The notes under the pieces are model-generated. The model was not told the origin of the DNA and ran no database searches. It saw only the letters and a program-made list of their open reading frames with translations. The translations under genes and the position numbers were made by a program. This document shows, piece by piece, positions 27,890 through 38,047 of a stretch of DNA of 64,000 nucleotides. Every line of letters starts with the position of its first letter. The first letter of the stretch is position 1. Source of the DNA: Clostridia bacterium (GTDB lineage: Bacteria; Bacillota; Clostridia; Christensenellales; Aristaeellaceae); assembly GCA_017395685.1 (NCBI GenBank), contig JAFQOD010000057.1:36451-100450 (forward strand), given 5' to 3'.

Positions 27890-29595
27890 TGGGCTTCTCC
27901 CTCCATGATCGGCGTCTGCACAGGCTGTGCAGTTCCATCTCCCGGCTGATCGGATACATAAACCGCCAGCGTTACCTGGGTCTGCTGCATGGCCTGCTGG
28001 CCGGGAGAATATTGATTGTAGTCAGCATCGCTGTACTGCTGCGTAGCCACCCGATCAAACTGGGTTGTATCGGATACCGGAATTTGCTTGATTTCAATCA
28101 GGTTCAGATCCAATTGTTGAATAAGCAGCAGCGCATCAGAAAGCGGCATACCGGTCAGATCGGGCAGGGTGACACTTCCCCCGCTCAAATACACCTCAAT
28201 CACGCCATTGCTGAGCATCAGATTTTCTGCCTCCGGATTCTGATGGAGCACGGTGCCCCAGGGTGTATTGGACAGTTCACGGCGGGGCATGGGAAGCAGC
28301 GTAAAGCCATGGGCCTCTGCCTCTTCCCTTGCCTCTTCCAGGCCCATGCCCACAAAATCAGGCACCGGCTTTTCTTCCGGCCCGGTGGAAATGATCAGCC
28401 GAATGGTATTGTTCTTTGGATCATTTTTGCGCATCTTTGCGCCATAATCCGGAATCTGGCCAATGACCGTGCCCGTAGGGGCAGTATTATCACTGGTGCG
28501 AATAATTTCATATCGCAGTCCGGATCGCTCAATCAGCCGCAATGCATCCTTTTCTACCTCATCCCGGCAGTAAGGTGCCTCCACTACGTTTGTAATTTCA
28601 TCGTAGATCTTGAATACGGCAATGCTCAAGCCAATCAATACGGCAGCCGCAACGGCCAGCGCCGCCCCCATGGCATACAGCCTGCGCTTTCTCTTTTTCA
28701 GCGCCCGTTGCTTCCCGGTAGGGGTGGACATCACAGGAATGGGCTTATCCGGCAGCCGGCCCAGCCAGGTACCGTCAGGCTCTTGCAGGGCACGCTGCAG
28801 ATCCTGGGCCATCTCCAGGGCATTCTGATATCGCTTCTCCGGGCGCTTTTCCATGGCCTTTTCCACCACCCGCTCCATAGCCGGCGGAACGGCGGGATTA
28901 ATTTCGCCCATGGGCTTCGCCTTGGTGCCGATATGCTGCAGGGCGATGGCCACAGGGGTTTCCCCGTCAAATGGAGGCTGGCCGGTCATCATTTCATAGA
29001 GGGTTACGCCCACGCTGTACAGATCGCTTACATTGGTAACGCTTTCACCCTTGGCCTGCTCCGGAGAGAAATAATGTACGGAGCCCATTACGCTGTCTTC
29101 CGTACTGATGGTATTGCTGCCGGCCACCCGGGCGATGCCAAAATCCGCCACCTTGATATGGCCATCGGAATGAACCAAAATATTCTGGGGCTTGATATCA
29201 CGATGGATGATGCCGTTATTATGGGCGTGCTGCAGGGCGGAAAGAATGCGGATGCCAATCTGGGCCGCAACTGCAGGGGGCAATGCGCCCTTCTGACGGA
29301 TAACCTCTTTCAGCGTGCGTCCCCGTACATATTCCATTACCAGGAAACGGATTTCCTTATCCTGGCCCACATCCAGCAGATTGACAATATTATGATGGCT
29401 CATTTTGCTGGCAGTCATGGCCTCCCGTTCAAAACGGCCCAGGAATTCTGCATCCTGATTAAATTCGGGCTGCAGAATTTTCACCGCTACCGAATGCCCA
29501 GTGCGATGGTCAATGGCCCGGTATACGATGGCCATACCGCCTTTTCCCACAAACTCCACCAGCTCATAGCGGTTATCCAGCACTCTTCCAATCAT
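27886..29595 (-). CDS. prkC: PASTA-domain serine/threonine protein kinase (PrkC/PknB)
   Basis: This 569-residue membrane kinase senses peptidoglycan fragments or lipid II in related bacteria. The kinase domain (about residues 10-270) has the Gly-rich loop GKGGMAIVYRA, Lys39, catalytic HRDIKPQN with Asp133, DFG at 151-153 and GSVHYFSPEQ. A basic juxtamembrane stretch precedes one transmembrane helix (about 308-329). Three extracellular PASTA repeats follow (about 337-404, 408-472, 475-548) and a short Gln/Pro tail. It overlaps prpC and rsgA by 4 bases each. All catalytic residues are intact. Confidence 0.96.
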   Translation of the reverse strand: MIGRVLDNRYELVEFVGKGGMAIVYRAIDHRTGHSVAVKILQPEFNQDAEFLGRFEREAMTASKMSHHNIVNLLDVGQDKEIRFLVMEYVRGRTLKEVIRQKGALPPAVAAQIGIRILSALQHAHNNGIIHRDIKPQNILVHSDGHIKVADFGIARVAGSNTISTEDSVMGSVHYFSPEQAKGESVTNVSDLYSVGVTLYEMMTGQPPFDGETPVAIALQHIGTKAKPMGEINPAVPPAMERVVEKAMEKRPEKRYQNALEMAQDLQRALQEPDGTWLGRLPDKPIPVMSTPTGKQRALKKRKRRLYAMGAALAVAAAVLIGLSIAVFKIYDEITNVVEAPYCRDEVEKDALRLIERSGLRYEIIRTSDNTAPTGTVIGQIPDYGAKMRKNDPKNNTIRLIISTGPEEKPVPDFVGMGLEEAREEAEAHGFTLLPMPRRELSNTPWGTVLHQNPEAENLMLSNGVIEVYLSGGSVTLPDLTGMPLSDALLLIQQLDLNLIEIKQIPVSDTTQFDRVATQQYSDADYNQYSPGQQAMQQTQVTLAVYVSDQPGDGTAQPVQTPIMEGEAQ

Positions 29596-30305
29596 GCTGT
29601 CACCTCCGCAATCACCAGGGAGATATTATCCTTGCCGCCGCCTTCCAGGGCCATATCCATCAATTGATCCGCCGCCTCTTCCAGCGGGGTGCGGCTAAGG
29701 ATGGAAAGCATGGTTTCAGGGGAAACATATTCATAAAGCCCGTCGGAGCAGATCAGATATTTATCCCCCCGTTTTTTATCCAGTTCAGCGGTATCCACCG
29801 TGATATTTTTGGATGCGCCCAGGGCACGGGTAATCACATTGCGGTAAGGATGGCGCAGCGCCTCCTCCGGGGTGATCAGGCCATCCCGCAGCAGCTCGCC
29901 CACCATGGAATGATCCTGGCTGATCTGGCTGATCTGCATATTGCGGATACGGTATGCCCGGCTGTCCCCCACATGGCCCAACAGCAGCCGCTCATCATCC
30001 TCCCACAAAACGGTCATGGTTGTACCCATGCCGCTGAGGTTTTCATCCTTGCATTGTTCCTCATAAATCATCAGATTGACTTCCTCAATGCCGCCCCGGA
30101 GCAGATCATCCGACGGCGCAGCGCCTTCCAGCACCCGGCCCAGCAGCAGCACAGCCATTCTGCTGGCCACATCTCCGGCATTATGGCCGCCCATTCCATC
30201 GGCAACACCATATAAGCCGTGCTTTCCAGGCTGCACAAGCAGCGCATCCTGATTGGATGCGCGCACCTTGCCCTGATGGGTTCTGGATGCAACCCTCATG
30301 GTCAT
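29592..30305 (-). CDS. prpC: PP2C-type serine/threonine phosphatase (PrpC/Stp)
   Basis: This 237-residue cytoplasmic phosphatase reverses phosphorylation by the adjacent PASTA kinase. Metal-binding motifs are present: RASNQDALLV, GVADGMGGHNAGDVAS, a GHVGDSRAYRI core, YLICSDGLYEYV and the C-terminal GGKDNISLVI. Four-base overlaps join it to rlmN upstream and prkC downstream, the usual pairing. Confidence 0.96.
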   Translation of the reverse strand: MTMRVASRTHQGKVRASNQDALLVQPGKHGLYGVADGMGGHNAGDVASRMAVLLLGRVLEGAAPSDDLLRGGIEEVNLMIYEEQCKDENLSGMGTTMTVLWEDDERLLLGHVGDSRAYRIRNMQISQISQDHSMVGELLRDGLITPEEALRHPYRNVITRALGASKNITVDTAELDKKRGDKYLICSDGLYEYVSPETMLSILSRTPLEEAADQLMDMALEGGGKDNISLVIAEVTA

Positions 30306-31330
30306 TCCTCCTGTAATACTTTCTTGCGCAATTGACCGCAGGCGCCTTCAATATCATCGCCCATTTCCCGCCGTCTGGTGGCGGAAATATGGCGTTTCTC
30401 CAATACATTGAGGAAAGAACGTACCTGAGCTTCCGTAACGCCGAACAGATTGCGTTCCTTTACCGTATTCAAAGGGATCAGGTTGACATGACACTGCATG
30501 CCCCTGAGCACCTTTGACAATTCTTCTGCATTTTCTTCGCTGGCATTGACTCCATCCACCAAGGCGTATTCAAACACCACCCTGCGGCCGGTCTTTTCAA
30601 TATAATACCGGCAGGCATCCAGCGTTTCTTTCATGGTGTAACGATTGGCAATAGGCATCAGCTGCTTCCTGATGAGGTCATTGGGCGCATGCAGGGAAAG
30701 AGACAGGGTAACCGGCAGCCCCTCTTCCGCAAACCGCTTCATCTGGGGCACAAGGCCGCAGGTGCTCAGGGAAATATGGCGCAGGCCGATATTCAGCCCC
30801 TCCGGATGGGAAACAAGCCGGAGGAAACGCACCACTTCATCATAATTATCCAGCGGCTCCCCGCTGCCCATCAATACGATGTTATGCACTCTTTCCCCAT
30901 TCAGCTGACGATTGGCGCACTGCACCTGGCCCAGGATTTCTGCAGCCGTCAGATTACGTACGCAGCCATCCAGGGTGCTGGCGCAGAATTTGCAGCCCAT
31001 TCGGCAGCCCACCTGGGTGGATACGCATAAGGTGGCGCCGTAATGATACCGCATCAGCACCCCTTCAATGCAATTGCCGTCCCGGAGAGCGAAAAGGAAT
31101 TTTTCCGTGCCATCCAATCTGGATACCCGGCTTTCCCGGATCGCAACAGGCTGATCCACCCCATGGGCGCTCAGCTTTTCCCGGAGAGAAAGGGAAAGAT
31201 TGGTCATTTCCTCAAATCGGGCGCCCTTATGCAGCCAGGCAAATACCTGCCCGGCACGGAAAGGCTTTTCCCCCAGATCGGAAAGCACCTTTTTCAGTTC
31301 ATCAGGGTACAGACCCATGAATTCAATCAT
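30302..31330 (-). CDS. rlmN: Dual-specificity 23S rRNA/tRNA adenine C2-methyltransferase RlmN
   Basis: This 342-residue radical SAM enzyme methylates A2503 of 23S rRNA and A37 of some tRNAs. The iron-sulfur motif is C-x3-C-x2-C in QVGCRMGCKFCAS. It also shows the GSGEPLDNYDEVVRFL segment, ISLSTCGLVP, and SLHAPNDLIRKQLMPI. The start is AUG preceded only by a weak site in the 1-base gap after rsmB. It overlaps prpC by four bases. Confidence 0.96.
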   Translation of the reverse strand: MIEFMGLYPDELKKVLSDLGEKPFRAGQVFAWLHKGARFEEMTNLSLSLREKLSAHGVDQPVAIRESRVSRLDGTEKFLFALRDGNCIEGVLMRYHYGATLCVSTQVGCRMGCKFCASTLDGCVRNLTAAEILGQVQCANRQLNGERVHNIVLMGSGEPLDNYDEVVRFLRLVSHPEGLNIGLRHISLSTCGLVPQMKRFAEEGLPVTLSLSLHAPNDLIRKQLMPIANRYTMKETLDACRYYIEKTGRRVVFEYALVDGVNASEENAEELSKVLRGMQCHVNLIPLNTVKERNLFGVTEAQVRSFLNVLEKRHISATRRREMGDDIEGACGQLRKKVLQEE

Positions 31331-31331
31331 G

Positions 31332-32960
31332 TTATTTCACCCGGCGCATCCGCGCAATAAAGAATCCTTCCACACCATCACGATGGGGCAGAAGCTGCAG
31401 CCCATAAGCAGTATACTGGGCCTTGAATTTCTCGTCAAAAGAGGCAGGCAGCGGAGCAATCTCAAATTCCGGATGCTTTTCCAGGAATTTTTTTACCTGA
31501 TCGCTGTTTTCATCCGGCAGCATACTGCAGGTAGAATATACAAATGTGCCGCCCCGTTTCACATACTGGCAGCAGGTATCCAGCAATTTTTCCTGCACCT
31601 GGGCCAGTTCAGCCACGCCTTCAGCCGTTGCCCGCTGCTTGATGTCCGGTTTATTATCCATCACACCCAGGCCGGAGCAGGGGGCGTCCAGCAGCACCGC
31701 ATCCATGGAAGATACCAGATCTTCCTTGAGAACGGATGCATCCCGCACCACAGGCCGCACATTTTCAATATTCAGCCGCTTCATCATGGCACGAATCAAG
31801 GTTACCCGATGCTCATGCATATCCCAGGCATAGACACGGCCAGTGCCCTGCATCTGCTCCGCCAGATAGGCAGTTTTTCCGCCGGGAGCAGCACAGCAAT
31901 CCAACACCTGCATGCCCCTCTTTACATCCATGGCCTGGGCAGCCAGCATGCTGCTTTCCCCCTGGATGGAGAAATTGCCGGAAAGATAATCGGCATCCCG
32001 GGCAATTTCAGAGGCCAGCCGTACCCGGACAGCGTGGGGCACTGCGCCCTTTTCCACTTCCCATACCTTTTTCCGGAGCAATTCCTCAAACTGCTCATCG
32101 GTATATTTCATCACATTGGGCCGGATGGTGGTGAAATGATTCTGGGTGCGATAAGCGCAGATTTCCCTTGCCATTTCCGGGCCGTAGGCATCCATCAGCT
32201 TTTCTGCCAGCCACTGGGGCACGGAAAACATGATGGAAAGATAGCGGGCTCCCTCTTCAGGCATGGGCCACTTGATTTCATCCTTCCCCCTCACCATTCC
32301 GCGGAGTACCGCATTGGTAAGACCGGTCAGCCCTTCCATACCCAGGCTGCGGGTCAGCTTCACCGCCTCATCCACCACTGCATTATCGGGAATACGATCA
32401 TGGAAAAGCAGCTGGCATGCACTGATGCGAAGAATATCCCGCACAGCAGGATCCAGGCCCTCGGGATCTTTAAGGAAAAAGCTGAGGGCATAATCGATAC
32501 GGATCAGATTTTCCAAGGTACGATAAACAATGCTGGCACAGAAACGCTTATCCAGCTGGGTCAGATTGGCCCGGGACAGCCGGTCATCCAGGGAAAGAGC
32601 GGCATAGGCATCCTTTCGGATCACATCCTGGAAAATTTCCAGGGCCACTTTCCGGGAATTGGTGGAAGGCAGGCTGGGATCCGGTTTCTTTTCTACGGGT
32701 TTCTCCATGGGCCTGCCAATGGGCTTGCGATCCCCAAAGGGGCGCTTTCCCTCTCCGGGCTTGCCAAAGGATTTGCCGGCAGGCTTGCCAAAGCCGGGCT
32801 TTCCTGCAGGCTTGCCATAGGGCTTTCCATCCTTCTTGTCAAAAGAACGGGCAGGTCGATCCCCTCTTTTGCCGCTTACGGCACCGGCAGGGCGGGAATC
32901 CTTATCAAATTTCCGGCCGAAGCCCTGGGCTTTCCCCTGCTGTTCCGGCTTTTTATCCAT
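31332..32960 (-). CDS. rsmB: 16S rRNA cytosine-C5 methyltransferase RsmB with low-complexity N-terminal extension
   Basis: This 542-residue enzyme methylates a cytosine in 16S rRNA. The first 100 or so residues are a basic, Gly/Lys/Pro/Phe-rich tail with repeated GKP units (for example KPAGKPGFGKPAGK), not found in typical RsmB of about 440 residues. A NusB-like RNA-binding domain follows (about 103-240), then the methyltransferase domain with LDCCAAPGGKTAYLAEQM, catalytic Cys in DAPCSGLGVMDNKPDIK, and the second Cys in YSTCSM. It overlaps fmt by 8 bases. The tail may add nonspecific RNA affinity; this is inference. Confidence 0.95.
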   Translation of the reverse strand: MDKKPEQQGKAQGFGRKFDKDSRPAGAVSGKRGDRPARSFDKKDGKPYGKPAGKPGFGKPAGKSFGKPGEGKRPFGDRKPIGRPMEKPVEKKPDPSLPSTNSRKVALEIFQDVIRKDAYAALSLDDRLSRANLTQLDKRFCASIVYRTLENLIRIDYALSFFLKDPEGLDPAVRDILRISACQLLFHDRIPDNAVVDEAVKLTRSLGMEGLTGLTNAVLRGMVRGKDEIKWPMPEEGARYLSIMFSVPQWLAEKLMDAYGPEMAREICAYRTQNHFTTIRPNVMKYTDEQFEELLRKKVWEVEKGAVPHAVRVRLASEIARDADYLSGNFSIQGESSMLAAQAMDVKRGMQVLDCCAAPGGKTAYLAEQMQGTGRVYAWDMHEHRVTLIRAMMKRLNIENVRPVVRDASVLKEDLVSSMDAVLLDAPCSGLGVMDNKPDIKQRATAEGVAELAQVQEKLLDTCCQYVKRGGTFVYSTCSMLPDENSDQVKKFLEKHPEFEIAPLPASFDEKFKAQYTAYGLQLLPHRDGVEGFFIARMRRVK

Positions 32961-33906
32961 TGTTTTCTTCCTCCCGTTTTACGGATACCTGATGTGTAAG
33001 GGGATGGCCCCTCAAATAATCCTTGGCATTCATCCGTTTTCCGCCCTGGGCCTGCAATTCTGCGATACGCACAGCATTCTTCCCGGCAGCAATCACAAGG
33101 CCCGCCTTGGGATCGGCAGAAATCATCGTACCGGGGGCCATAGCCTCGCATTCCATTTCTTCTGCTTTCCAGATTTTCAGGGTTTCCCCGTTATCCAGCA
33201 GCATATAACATCCCGGCCAGGGGGTCAGTCCCCGCACACGGCATACGATCTCATGGGCAGTCATCCGCCAATCGATTTCCCCCATCTCTTTTTTCAGCAT
33301 GGGAAAATAGCTCATTTCCGCTTCGTTCTGCTTTTCACGGGGGCAATTACCGTTTTCCAGGCGGCGGATGGTTTCGATCAGCAATTCTGCGCCCAGCGGG
33401 GCCATCCGTACAGTCAGCTCCTCAGCCGTTTCCCCGGGCAGAATATCCATTTCCTTCTGCAGCAGAATATCCCCGGTATCCAAGCCCTTATCGGTCATCA
33501 TGGTGGTAATGCCGGTGCGCTCCTCTCCCTGGATAATAGCCCAGTTGATGGGAGCAGACCCGCGGTATTTGGGCAGCAGGGAGGAATGCACATTCACAGT
33601 GCCGATGGCAGGGATATCCAGAATCTCCTGGGAGAGGATCTGGCCGAATGCGGCGGTAACGCACAGATCGGGCTTCAGATTCCTTAAATCCTCTACCCCA
33701 TCGATCCGGATTTTCACCGGCTGATAAACGGGAATACCCAGGGAAAGGGCGCATTCCTTCACCGGGCTTTGCTGCATTTTATTGCCCCTGCCCTTGGGCT
33801 TATCGGGCTGAGTAAATACACCCACCACGTCATAACCGGCATTGACCAGCGCTTTCAAGGATGGTACACCAAACTCAGGGGTGCCTAAAAAGACGATGCG
33901 CATCAA
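32953..33906 (-). CDS. fmt: Methionyl-tRNA formyltransferase
   Basis: This 317-residue enzyme formylates initiator Met-tRNA. The N-terminal formyl-transfer domain has [15 protein letters not shown] and the folate/catalytic motif [19 protein letters not shown]. The metal-flanking segment [15 protein letters not shown] is present, and a C-terminal OB-like domain follows from about residue 205. The length is standard. It overlaps def by four bases upstream and rsmB by eight downstream. Confidence 0.97.
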   Translation of the reverse strand: MMRIVFLGTPEFGVPSLKALVNAGYDVVGVFTQPDKPKGRGNKMQQSPVKECALSLGIPVYQPVKIRIDGVEDLRNLKPDLCVTAAFGQILSQEILDIPAIGTVNVHSSLLPKYRGSAPINWAIIQGEERTGITTMMTDKGLDTGDILLQKEMDILPGETAEELTVRMAPLGAELLIETIRRLENGNCPREKQNEAEMSYFPMLKKEMGEIDWRMTAHEIVCRVRGLTPWPGCYMLLDNGETLKIWKAEEMECEAMAPGTMISADPKAGLVIAAGKNAVRIAELQAQGGKRMNAKDYLRGHPLTHQVSVKREEENNG

Positions 33907-34364
33907 TCGTCCTCCTCATCAAAGATCTCATATTCCATCTTATCTACGTATACAATGCCATCCAGATGATCAATCTCATGGCAAAGAGCCCTGGCCATCA
34001 GCCCTTCCCCAGTGATTTCGAAGGGATGGCCCTTCCGGTCCACAGCCTTCACTGTCACCTTATTGGGGCGCACCACATGCCCCCTGCGGCCGGGCACACT
34101 CAGGCAGCCTTCAGGGCCGGCCTGCTCCCCTTCCACGGCGATGATTTCAGGATTGATCAGTTCTACTAGGCCTTCCCCGATATCAATGACCACAACCCTG
34201 CGCAGAATGCCCACCTGAGGCGCAGCCAGGCCCACCCCATCGGCCTTATACATGGTATCGGCCATATCCCTAAGAAGCAGCCAGAGCCGCAGATCAAATT
34301 TTTCCATGGGCTTGCTGATTTTGCGCAGCACTTCATCGCCCAGCTTCACAATTTTCCTGACCAT
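33903..34364 (-). CDS. def: Peptide deformylase
   Basis: This 153-residue metalloenzyme removes the N-formyl group from nascent proteins. All three motifs are visible: [17 protein letters not shown] with the metal-binding Cys, and [12 protein letters not shown] with the HExxH site. The C-terminus is acidic. It is coupled to fmt, the usual pairing, and lies 12 bases after priA. Confidence 0.97.
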   Translation of the reverse strand: MVRKIVKLGDEVLRKISKPMEKFDLRLWLLLRDMADTMYKADGVGLAAPQVGILRRVVVIDIGEGLVELINPEIIAVEGEQAGPEGCLSVPGRRGHVVRPNKVTVKAVDRKGHPFEITGEGLMARALCHEIDHLDGIVYVDKMEYEIFDEEDD

Positions 34365-34376
34365 AATATCCTCCTG

Positions 34377-36599
34377 TTATGCCAGGGAGGCAGGATTGAT
34401 TTCCAGCACCACCCGGGCAGCATATTCCTCCCCGGCCATTTCCTGCAGCCGGGCAAGCAATTGATCGGTATCGGGATGATTGAGCAGTTTCATCAGCACA
34501 TGAGCCCGTGCCCGATCCTGAATTCTGTTAATGGGCGCTTCATCCGAACGGATAAAGAAAATCCTTTTCCACAGCGGTGTATTGCCAAATTCCTGAATGA
34601 CCCTGTTTTTCAGCATCTCCGCCGTAGCCTTGGCAGTCTCCATCTCCTTTGCCTCACAAAGGAAGCGGGCCATCATCGTAAAAGGCGGATACAAATCGGT
34701 TTTGCGCCGCTGAAACTCTCGATCAAAATAGGCCCTGTAATCCTGGGTCGCCGCACCGGCAATGGCATAATGATCCGGTTGATAGGTCTGGATTACCACT
34801 TCCCCCGGCTTTTCCCCCCGGCCAGCACGGCCTGCCACCTGCACAAGCAGCTGGAAGGTGCGCTCGGGCGAACGATAATCGGGAAAATTCAGCGTCAGAT
34901 CCGCCATTACAGCCCCAACCAGCGTCACCCTGGGAAAATCCAGCCCCTTGGCGATCATCTGGGTGCCCAGCAGGATTTGGGCCTGCCCTGCCCGGAACCG
35001 ATCCACCAATTCAAAATGGGCATTCTTTCCGGTTGTGGTATCCACGTCCATCCGGATCACGCCGGCCCCTGGAAAGCGCCGGTTCAGTTCCTCTTCCACC
35101 TTCTGGGTTCCTGTGCCCATGGGGCGGATATACGTGCTTCCGCAGGAGGGGCATGCCTTTGGCATAGGCCGGACAGCCCCGCAATAATGGCATCGCAGCG
35201 TCTGATCCACGCTGTGATAGGTCATGGATACATCGCATCGGTCACACCGGATGGTTTCGCCGCATCGGCGGCAGTTAACGGAGCTTGCATAGCCCCGGCG
35301 ATTGATAAACAGCATGGCCTGCTGGCCTTTTGCGATGCAATCTTCCAGCTTTTCAGTCAGCAGCCCGGAAAACATGCCGTGATTGCCCAGCCGCAGTTCC
35401 TCCCGCATATCCACGATATGAATGGATGGCAGCGGCCTGTTCAGCACCCGGTGAGGCATTTCCAGCAGCATATAATCCCCACGCCTTGCCATGGCATAGG
35501 AATAAATGCTGGGAGTGGCGCTGGATAAAAGCACCACTGCCCCTTCCCGCTTTCCTCTGGATGCAGCAATTTCCCTGGCGTCATACTGAGGAAAGCGATC
35601 GGACAGATAGGTCTGCTCATGTTCCTCATCCACGATGATCACGCCCAGATTTTCCACCGGGGCAAATACCGCCGACCGGGCGCCGATAACGATCCTGGCG
35701 TCCCCAAAACGAATGCGCCGCCATTCATCAAAGCGCTCCCCGGGGGTGAGCCGGGAATGAAGCACTGCCATGGCATCGCCAAAGCGGGAGCGGAACCAAT
35801 TGATCATTTGAGGGGTGAGCACGATTTCCGGAACCAGGATGATGGCGCCCTTTCCCCCTTTTAGCGCTTCTCTCACCAAACGGATATAAACCTCCGTCTT
35901 TCCCGATCCCGTGACCCCATGCAATAAAAAGGGTTTTTGAGTGTGCGCAAGGGCAGGGATCAGTTCGGACAATGCTTCTTCCTGCTCAATGGTCAGTTCC
36001 GGATCAGGTGGCGCATCTATTTTCCCATAGTATGGGGATCGCAGCGCCTCTTTTTCAAAAACCCTGGCCATTTCATTTTCCACCAGGAAATTCAAAGGCG
36101 TACGGACATCCCGGATCATGGCCCGCAATTCCTCAAGCGGATGGGGCTGCCCATCCGACAAAAGCGTAATCAGCAGCTTCCGCTTGGAAGAGCGGCCCTG
36201 GCGCTGAATAGCCTCTTCCACCTGATCTATCGGAATGGTCAGCTGGGCATATTCTTCCGTTTTCACCTTGATGCGTCCGCCCCGCATTTCGGCCGGCAGC
36301 ATCAGCCGCAGCGCTTCGCACAAGGGGCAATGGGCTTTCCCGCGGATTTCCCAGGCCAGCTCCATCAGCGGAGGAAGCAGCGCAGGATAATCCTCCAGCG
36401 CAGCGATTACCGGCTTGATTTTCCGTTCGTCATAATCAGCAGTTTCCTTGAGGCGGATCACAAAGCCCTCTTTTTCCCTGGGGCCAAAGGGCACCTTTAC
36501 CCGCATGCCGGGCAAAAGGGAGAGCATATCCGGGACGGCATAGGTAAATACGCGGTCTACCTGCTCGGAGGCAATATCCACAATGATTTCCGCGTACAC
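34377..36599 (-). CDS. priA: Primosomal replication-restart helicase PriA
   Basis: This 740-residue 3'-5' DNA helicase reloads the replisome at stalled forks. The order is an N-terminal DNA-binding domain (AEIIVDIASEQVDRVFTYAV), Walker A in HGVTGSGKTEVYIRL, the DEEH box in IVDEEHEQTY, a zinc-binding cluster of paired Cys (CRRCGETIRCDRCDVS and CHYCGAVRPMPKACPSCGS), and a C-terminal helicase lobe with GTQMIAKGLDFPRVTLVG. The length is normal for Firmicutes. Confidence 0.97.
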   Translation of the reverse strand: MYAEIIVDIASEQVDRVFTYAVPDMLSLLPGMRVKVPFGPREKEGFVIRLKETADYDERKIKPVIAALEDYPALLPPLMELAWEIRGKAHCPLCEALRLMLPAEMRGGRIKVKTEEYAQLTIPIDQVEEAIQRQGRSSKRKLLITLLSDGQPHPLEELRAMIRDVRTPLNFLVENEMARVFEKEALRSPYYGKIDAPPDPELTIEQEEALSELIPALAHTQKPFLLHGVTGSGKTEVYIRLVREALKGGKGAIILVPEIVLTPQMINWFRSRFGDAMAVLHSRLTPGERFDEWRRIRFGDARIVIGARSAVFAPVENLGVIIVDEEHEQTYLSDRFPQYDAREIAASRGKREGAVVLLSSATPSIYSYAMARRGDYMLLEMPHRVLNRPLPSIHIVDMREELRLGNHGMFSGLLTEKLEDCIAKGQQAMLFINRRGYASSVNCRRCGETIRCDRCDVSMTYHSVDQTLRCHYCGAVRPMPKACPSCGSTYIRPMGTGTQKVEEELNRRFPGAGVIRMDVDTTTGKNAHFELVDRFRAGQAQILLGTQMIAKGLDFPRVTLVGAVMADLTLNFPDYRSPERTFQLLVQVAGRAGRGEKPGEVVIQTYQPDHYAIAGAATQDYRAYFDREFQRRKTDLYPPFTMMARFLCEAKEMETAKATAEMLKNRVIQEFGNTPLWKRIFFIRSDEAPINRIQDRARAHVLMKLLNHPDTDQLLARLQEMAGEEYAARVVLEINPASLA

Positions 36600-36611
36600 C
36601 CAATCCCTCCC

Positions 36612-37811
36612 TTATTTTTTCAGCTTCAGTGCCCGGGTCAGCAATTCATCCGCCACCTGCGTTTTTTTCATGCAGGGCATGGTTTCCATCCCCTCCGCAG
36701 TAATGAAAGTAACGATATTGGTGTCCACATCAAATCCTGCGCCGGGGGCGGTCACATCATTGGCCACAATCATATCCAGATTCTTTTTCTGCAGCTTCCC
36801 CTGGGCATTCTCCAGCACATCCTGGGTTTCGGCCGCAAAGCCGATCAGCAGCTGACCGGGACGTTTTTTTTCGCCTACGGCTTTTGCCACATCGGGGGTT
36901 TGCTTCAAAGTGAGAATCAGATCCCCGTCCCCTTGCTTTTTGATCTTCTGATCAGCCACTGCGGCAGGGGTATAATCCGCCGGGGCTGCTGCCTGGATAA
37001 TCACATCCGCCTGGCCGCAGCGATCCATCATCACATCATACAAATCCTGCGTAGATTGGATGCTGATCCTTTCCACTGCCTTTGGTATGGGAAGATTGGT
37101 AGGGCCGCTAACCAGCGTTACCTTCGCCCCCCGCCTGGCAGCAGCCGAAGCGATGGCATAGCCCATCTTTCCGCTGGATCGATTGGTCAGATACCGGACA
37201 GGATCCAGCTTTTCCTGGGTAGGCCCTGCCGTAACCAATACAGAAAGCCCCGCCAGATCCTGGTTGGGGCAAAGAAGCTCTTCAATTTTCTGAAAGATGG
37301 CCGCCGGTTCGCTCATCCGGCCGGCGCCGGTATCCCCGCAGGCAAGATATCCGCCTTCAGGGCCGACGAAATGCATCCCCCTTCGCTCCAACGTTTTCAC
37401 ATTGTCCTGAGTGGCTGCATTTTCCCACATGCCTGTATTCATAGCAGGTGCAATAAGCACCGGGGCCCGGGTAGCCAGTACAGTGGTGGAAAGCATATCA
37501 TCCGCAATGCCATGGGCCATTTTCGCCATAATATTGGCGGTAGCAGGAGCGATGACAAACAAATCCGCCCGCTTGGCCAGGGCCACATGCTCCACTTCCC
37601 AGGTTTCGGGACGCTTGAAGGTATCGGTCGCCACCGGATGATTGGACAGCGTTTCGAATGTAAGGGGGGAAACAAATTCGCAGGCATTCTTCGTCATCAC
37701 AACATATACATCCGCCCCGGATTTGCGCAGACGGGAACAAAGCTCGCACGCCTTATAGGCGGCGATGCCTCCCGTTACCCCCAGCACCACTTGCTTTCCT
37801 TGCAGGGCCAT
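36612..37811 (-). CDS. coaBC: Bifunctional phosphopantothenoylcysteine decarboxylase/synthetase
   Basis: This 399-residue enzyme makes 4'-phosphopantetheine from phosphopantothenate and cysteine in CoA synthesis. The N-terminal flavoprotein (decarboxylase) starts [14 protein letters not shown] and has the [14 protein letters not shown] active-site segment. The C-terminal synthetase half has [25 protein letters not shown] and KIKKQGD. The start is placed at the Met beginning MALQGKQ, four bases after the rpoZ stop, since the longer open frame runs into rpoZ. Confidence 0.96.
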   Translation of the reverse strand: MALQGKQVVLGVTGGIAAYKACELCSRLRKSGADVYVVMTKNACEFVSPLTFETLSNHPVATDTFKRPETWEVEHVALAKRADLFVIAPATANIMAKMAHGIADDMLSTTVLATRAPVLIAPAMNTGMWENAATQDNVKTLERRGMHFVGPEGGYLACGDTGAGRMSEPAAIFQKIEELLCPNQDLAGLSVLVTAGPTQEKLDPVRYLTNRSSGKMGYAIASAAARRGAKVTLVSGPTNLPIPKAVERISIQSTQDLYDVMMDRCGQADVIIQAAAPADYTPAAVADQKIKKQGDGDLILTLKQTPDVAKAVGEKKRPGQLLIGFAAETQDVLENAQGKLQKKNLDMIVANDVTAPGAGFDVDTNIVTFITAEGMETMPCMKKTQVADELLTRALKLKK

Positions 37812-37815
37812 ACGA

Positions 37816-38031
37816 TCAGCCTTCTTCGTCTTCCAGATTCCGCCGGTAAGTAAGCAGACCCCGGTTGATTTCATCCACGGCAATGGATACGGGTTTCTTA
37901 TCCTTGGGATCGATCAGGGGCTGGGCGCCGCTTACCAGTTCACGGGCGCGCTTGGCGCTTTCCACAACCAATGTATACCGGCAATCCACCTTTTCGCACA
38001 GTTCATCAATAGCAGGCTTGTTCACAGACAT
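37816..38031 (-). CDS. rpoZ: RNA polymerase omega subunit
   Basis: This 71-residue subunit aids RNA polymerase assembly. It shows the conserved pattern of the family: KVDCRYTLVVESAKRARELV near the N-terminus and KPVSIAVDEINRG in the middle, then an acidic tail (EDEEG). AAGGAGG lies 8 bases before the ATG at 38031, so an upstream in-frame ATG at 38055 is not used. It sits between gmk and coaBC as in Bacillus. Confidence 0.95.
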   Translation of the reverse strand: MSVNKPAIDELCEKVDCRYTLVVESAKRARELVSGAQPLIDPKDKKPVSIAVDEINRGLLTYRRNLEDEEG

Positions 38032-38047
38032 GATTTTTTCCTCCTTA

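Noticed and set aside
27772..29667. A 631-codon plus-strand open frame opposite prkC and prpC.
   Set aside because: It is the antisense shadow of well-conserved coding sequence, has no ribosome binding site and gives no family-like protein. Long antisense frames also cover rsmB, priA/coaBC, the MATE gene and the PIG-L gene for the same reason.
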